Source of the DNA: an uncultured Solobacterium sp.
GTDB lineage: Bacteria > Bacillota_I > Bacilli_A > Erysipelotrichales > Erysipelotrichaceae
Length of the DNA stretch: 8,976 bases
Reading direction: 5' to 3'
Assembly (NCBI GenBank): GCA_905194705.1
Contig: CAJJTI010000075.1
Span: forward strand, 1 to 8,976
Of this stretch, positions 5,827 to 8,976 are shown one piece after another (position 1 is the first letter of the stretch; the number at the start of each line of letters is the position of its first letter). Below the pieces are notes generated by a model. It saw only the letters and a list, made by a program, of their open reading frames with translations, made no database searches and had not been told where the DNA came from. Position numbers and translations under genes: made by a program.

Positions 5827-6491
5827 TGAAAAAGATTAATATTGCGATTGATGGGCCTAGTGCGGCTGGTAAAAGCACAATTTCTAAGAAAGTAGCGAAA
5901 AGTCTTAATTATATTCATTTAGATTCTGGAGCGATGTACCGCTCTGCTGCTTGTAAAGCATTAAAAGAAAATATAGATTTAACAGATGAAGAAAAATTAG
6001 TTAAAATGCTTCAAAAAACGACTATTCAGTTGACTGTTGATGGTCGAGTATTACTCGATAATGAAGATGTTTCTAAAGAAATTAGAACAGAAAAAATCAG
6101 TATGTCAGCTAGTTTAATTTCTAAGCTATCTGGAGTAAGAGAAATACTAGTAGCCGAACAAAGAAAAATGGCTTTAGATAAAGGCTACATCATGGATGGT
6201 AGAGATATTGGTACGGTAGTTTTGAAAGATGCTGAAGTAAAGATTTTCCTAACTGCTTCAGTAGAAGCTAGAGCGAAAAGACGCTATCTTCAAGATAAAG
6301 AAGCAGGTATGGATGTTAGTCTTGAAGTATTAAAAGAAGAAATTGAAAAACGTGATTATCAAGATACACATCGTGAAGTATCACCACTAAAAAAAGCAGA
6401 TGATGCAATAGTAGTTGATTCTTCAGATTTATCAATTGATGAAGTTGTATCTGAAATTTTAGATATTATTAATAAAAAAGTAATGGAGTGA
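5823..6491 (+). CDS. cmk: Cytidylate kinase (CMP/dCMP kinase)
   Basis: Cmk phosphorylates CMP and dCMP with ATP in the cytoplasm, feeding CDP into RNA, DNA and CDP-diacylglycerol synthesis. The 222 residues match the bacterial family length. Seen are the P-loop GPSAAGKST (11-19), DSGAMYR (34-40), MDGRDIGT (124-131), the Arg-rich lid RAKRRY (150-155), and RDYQDTHREVSPLKKADDA (177-195), all typical. The start is ATG 5823, overlapping the upstream stop by four bases, or the adjacent ATG 5826. An in-frame TTG at 5796 would add residues unlike the family. The ribosome binding site is weak (AGGTG at 5805-5809, 13 bases away), which suggests translation coupled to the upstream gene. The der gene starts four bases after the stop. 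Confidence 0.96.
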   Translation: MMKKINIAIDGPSAAGKSTISKKVAKSLNYIHLDSGAMYRSAACKALKENIDLTDEEKLVKMLQKTTIQLTVDGRVLLDNEDVSKEIRTEKISMSASLISKLSGVREILVAEQRKMALDKGYIMDGRDIGTVVLKDAEVKIFLTASVEARAKRRYLQDKEAGMDVSLEVLKEEIEKRDYQDTHREVSPLKKADDAIVVDSSDLSIDEVVSEILDIINKKVME

Positions 6492-6495
6492 TTAA

Positions 6496-7809
6496 ATGAG
6501 TCAAGATGTTATAGCAATTGTTGGACGTCCTAACGTTGGTAAATCAACGATTTTTAATCGTATCGCAGGGGAAAGATTATCTATTGTAGAAGATACACCT
6601 GGCGTTACACGAGATCGTTTATATGCCAGATGTTCCTGGTTAACAAAAGAATTCCGTTTAATTGATACAGGTGGAATTCAAATAGCAGATCAACCATATC
6701 AAACAGAAATTAAAGCCCAGGTAGAAATTGCCATTGAAGAAGCAGATGTCATTATATTTGTTGTTAGTGGTAAAACGGGCTTAACAGATGATGATAAATA
6801 TATCGCATCTATGTTACAAAGATCAAAAAAGCCTGTAGTACTTGCAGTTAATAAGATTGATGATGAATCAAGACTGGCTAATATTTATGAATTTTATGCA
6901 TTAGGTGTTGGTGATCCTATTGCGGTAAGTGGAGTTCATGGTATTGGTATTGGTGATGTATTAGATGCCTGCATAAATTTATTTCAAGAAAAAGATAACA
7001 CAGATAAAAATGAAGGTACACGTATTGCCGTTATTGGTGAACCTAATGTAGGTAAATCTTCACTTGTTAATGCAATCTTAAATGAAAATCGTTCTATTGT
7101 ATCAAATGTACAAGGTACTACTCGTGATGCAATAGATACACCTTTTACTTATGAAGGAAAACCTTATGTAATTGTTGATACAGCAGGTATTCGTAAGAGA
7201 GGTAAAGTATACGAATCAATTGAAAAATACTCTGTATTAAGAGCTTTATCGGCTATTGAAAGAGCAGATGTTGTTTTATTCTTAATTGATGCTGAAAAGG
7301 GGATACGTGAACAAGATAAACACGTTGCTGGTTACGCAGAAGAAGCAGGTAAACCGGTTGTTATCGTTGTAAACAAATGGGATACAGTAGAAAAAGATGA
7401 TAAGACAATGAACGTATTTATTGAAAAAGTACGCACTGAATTTGCTTATTTAGCATATGCACCAATTGTCTTTGTTTCAGCTAAAACTAGACAAAGAGTA
7501 ATGACAATATTACCAGTAGTAGACAAGGTATATGAAAATACATTAAGAAGAATCCCTACTAATGTATTAAATGAAGTAATAGCGGATTTCCAGATGGTTA
7601 CACCAGCTCCTGCAAGAAATGGCAAGAGATTCCGTATTTACTATGCAACACAGGTTGGTGTTCAACCACCAACATTCATGCTTTCATGCAATGAACCAAG
7701 TCTATTACATTTTACATATCGTAGATTTATTGAAAATCAACTTAGACAATCGTTTGATTTTGAAGGAACACCAATTCATTTGGTTGTTAGAAAGAAGGTT
7801 TCCGAATGA
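6496..7809 (+). CDS. der: Ribosome-assembly GTPase Der (EngA)
   Basis: Der is an essential GTPase with two G domains in tandem that binds the 50S subunit and assists its maturation. The 437 residues match the family. G domain 1 shows GRPNVGKS (10-17), GVTRD (36-40), DTGG (57-60), NKID (119-122) and SGVHG (145-149). G domain 2 shows GEPNVGKS (181-188), GTTRD (207-211), DTAG (228-231), NKWD (293-296) and SAK (328-330). The KH-like C-terminal domain spans about 350-437, including [10 protein letters not shown] and [19 protein letters not shown]. All nucleotide-binding motifs are intact. GGAG (6485-6488), inside the end of cmk, lies seven bases before ATG 6496. The stop overlaps the gpsA start by four bases. 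Confidence 0.98.
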   Translation: MSQDVIAIVGRPNVGKSTIFNRIAGERLSIVEDTPGVTRDRLYARCSWLTKEFRLIDTGGIQIADQPYQTEIKAQVEIAIEEADVIIFVVSGKTGLTDDDKYIASMLQRSKKPVVLAVNKIDDESRLANIYEFYALGVGDPIAVSGVHGIGIGDVLDACINLFQEKDNTDKNEGTRIAVIGEPNVGKSSLVNAILNENRSIVSNVQGTTRDAIDTPFTYEGKPYVIVDTAGIRKRGKVYESIEKYSVLRALSAIERADVVLFLIDAEKGIREQDKHVAGYAEEAGKPVVIVVNKWDTVEKDDKTMNVFIEKVRTEFAYLAYAPIVFVSAKTRQRVMTILPVVDKVYENTLRRIPTNVLNEVIADFQMVTPAPARNGKRFRIYYATQVGVQPPTFMLSCNEPSLLHFTYRRFIENQLRQSFDFEGTPIHLVVRKKVSE

Positions 7810-8801
7810 AAATAGCTGTTATGGGTACAGGAAGCTGGGGAACAGCTTTAGCACAAGTATTAGCTGATAATAACAATGAAGTACTTTTATATGGTATTAA
7901 TCCCAAGGAAGTAGATGATATTAATTTAAATCATAAAAATTCTAAATACTTTGATGATTTAGATATTTCTCATTCTTTAAAAGCTACTACTGATATGAAT
8001 GATATTCAAGACAGTGATATTGTTTTGTTGGCTGTTCCTACAATTGCTGTAGAAGATACTGCTAAAAAAGTATTTGAAATTGTTAAAAATTCAATTTATG
8101 TCATAAATGTTGCGAAAGGCTTTCATCCAGTAACTCATGACCGCTTGAGTGTTGTAATTGAAAAAGTGGCTGATAAAGATAAATGCAAAGGTATTATTTC
8201 TTTGATTGGCCCATCTCATGCAGAAGAAGTTATTTTAAGAAAATTAACATGTATCAATGCAGTAAGTGAAAATGAAGAAGCTGCTAAAGTTATTCAACAT
8301 TTATTCTCAAATGATTATTTTAGAGTATATACAAATACTGATGTTATTGGTGCTGAGATTGGTGTAGCAATTAAGAACGTCATGGCTATTGCTAGTGGTA
8401 TTTTAGAAGGCAGTGGTCAAGGTGATAATGCTAGAGCTGCATTAATGACTAGAGGACTTGCAGAAATGAGTCGCTATGGTGTGAGCTATGGTGGTAAGTT
8501 TGAAACATATCTTGGTCTAGATGGAGTAGGGGATTTGATTGTTACTTGCACATCACTGCATTCTCGTAACTTCATGGCAGGTTTTGAAATTGGTAAAACA
8601 CAAGACGCTGCTACATTTATGAAGAATAATACCAAAACAGTTGAAGGTATTCTTGCTTGTAAAGTTATACATGATGAGGCTCATAAGCGTAATATTTCTA
8701 TGCCAATTACTGATCAAGTATATGCTGTGCTTTATGAAGGGAAGAGCCCTAATCAAGCAATCAGTGATTTAATGAAACGTGATTTAAAAGCAGAAAACTA
8801 G
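7806..8801 (+). CDS. gpsA: NAD(P)H-dependent glycerol-3-phosphate dehydrogenase
   Basis: GpsA reduces dihydroxyacetone phosphate to sn-glycerol-3-phosphate, the backbone for phospholipids, in the cytoplasm. The 331 residues fit the family. The N-terminal Rossmann fold has GTGSWG (7-12). Downstream are LLAVPT (74-79), VAKGF (102-106), GPSHAEE (135-141) and the catalytic lysine region [18 protein letters not shown] (182-199, Lys190), then TRGLAEM (215-221) and [19 protein letters not shown] (237-255). GLDGVGD differs slightly from the common GLAGLGD but keeps the glycines and the aspartate. GAAGG (7794-7798), inside der, is seven bases before ATG 7806. The four-base ATGA overlap with der indicates coupled translation. 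No terminator follows within 25 bases. Confidence 0.97.
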   Translation: MKIAVMGTGSWGTALAQVLADNNNEVLLYGINPKEVDDINLNHKNSKYFDDLDISHSLKATTDMNDIQDSDIVLLAVPTIAVEDTAKKVFEIVKNSIYVINVAKGFHPVTHDRLSVVIEKVADKDKCKGIISLIGPSHAEEVILRKLTCINAVSENEEAAKVIQHLFSNDYFRVYTNTDVIGAEIGVAIKNVMAIASGILEGSGQGDNARAALMTRGLAEMSRYGVSYGGKFETYLGLDGVGDLIVTCTSLHSRNFMAGFEIGKTQDAATFMKNNTKTVEGILACKVIHDEAHKRNISMPITDQVYAVLYEGKSPNQAISDLMKRDLKAEN

Positions 8802-8808
8802 TTTATTA

Positions 8809-8903
8809 GAAAGTTAAGGTACAAATTATGGATATATCTGATTTTGTAGAAGTAGCGAAAAGACTTAATGTTCTTGGTATAAAAATAACAAAGCTTAACT
8901 TTC
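8809..8903. repeat. Perfect 10-bp inverted repeat flanking the 5' half of the small ORF
   Basis: GAAAGTTAAG (8809-8818) is the exact reverse complement of CTTAACTTTC (8894-8903). The left arm covers part of the ribosome binding site of the 8828 ORF and the right arm lies inside that ORF. The pairing would be long-range (75 bases apart), and chance is possible in AT-rich DNA. Confidence 0.4.
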
Positions 8904-8944
8904 AACTTGAACGCAACATTTCAAGTAAATGCAACACAATATAA
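8828..8944 (+). CDS. Small ORF of 38 codons, hypothetical
   Basis: ATG 8828 is preceded by TAAGG (8815-8819) at a normal distance and opens a 38-residue frame beginning MDISDFVEVAKRLNVLGIK and ending in TAA at 8942-8944. I recognise no family. The composition is basic with no membrane segment. It begins 26 bases after gpsA and could be read from the same transcript. It may be a true small protein, the degraded 5' end of a longer gene, or chance. The ribosome binding site is the only positive evidence. Confidence 0.35.
   Translation: MDISDFVEVAKRLNVLGIKITKLNFQLERNISSKCNTI
8905..8926. repeat. Short hairpin ACTTGAA / TTCAAGT
   Basis: ACTTGAA (8905-8911) and TTCAAGT (8920-8926) form a perfect 7-bp stem with an 8-base loop. 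No T-run follows on the + strand, so it is not a standard terminator for gpsA. It directly adjoins the right arm of the longer inverted repeat. Confidence 0.45.
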
Positions 8945-8976
8945 ATAAACATTCAAAATATAAGCTTGTATTTCAG

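Noticed and set aside
7619..7867. Plus-strand ORF of 82 codons across the der/gpsA junction
   Set aside because: It is out of frame with both Der and GpsA, whose conserved sequences span the entire stretch, and it has no family features.
5891..8868. Near-identical 18-base stretch in cmk (from 5891) and in the small ORF (from 8851)
   Set aside because: GTAGCGAAAAG followed by (T/A)CTTAAT occurs twice with one mismatch, but the similarity does not extend to either side, so it is probably chance between two VAKxLN-coding stretches.

Overview
The window is AT-rich DNA from a low-GC Gram-positive bacterium. TGA is used as a normal stop (three of the genes end in it), so the Mycoplasma code is excluded. 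The direct cmk-der-gpsA order, with no rpsA/ypfD-like gene between cmk and der as in Bacillus, and the gene content suggest a gut member of the Erysipelotrichia or a related Bacillota lineage. This assignment is inference. All convincing genes lie on the + strand, and almost no space is left unexplained.

Left part (1-1978): the 3' end of a TraX-family membrane protein is followed 22 bp later by a macro-domain protein with a C-terminal helix-turn-helix-like module. That gene ends in an intrinsic terminator. After a candidate promoter comes a compact von Willebrand factor A (vWA) protein with an intact metal-binding MIDAS motif. The macro and vWA pair is the accessory-looking part of the window and the likeliest place for a little-described system, possibly linked to ADP-ribose signalling.

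Middle part (1979-4728): this holds two nutrient-uptake units, each with readable control. A Na+/phosphate cotransporter with a PhoU-like tail is preceded by three TTTACA-type direct repeats at an exact 11-bp period, which looks like a PhoP/PhoB operator. The riboflavin transporter gene ribU then follows its own sigma-A-type promoter, a full FMN riboswitch and a leader terminator, and is closed by a strong intrinsic terminator.

Right part (4729-8801): an extended -10 promoter drives a tightly packed operon. It encodes an unrecognised acidic, Asn-rich, tail-anchored protein, then cytidylate kinase (cmk), the ribosome-assembly GTPase Der and glycerol-3-phosphate dehydrogenase (gpsA). Stops and starts overlap or are 4 bp apart, so translational coupling is likely. 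The operon joins nucleotide supply, ribosome assembly and phospholipid precursor synthesis to an envelope-located protein of unknown role. The last 175 bp hold a small 38-codon ORF with a good ribosome binding site and two inverted repeats. Its status is uncertain.
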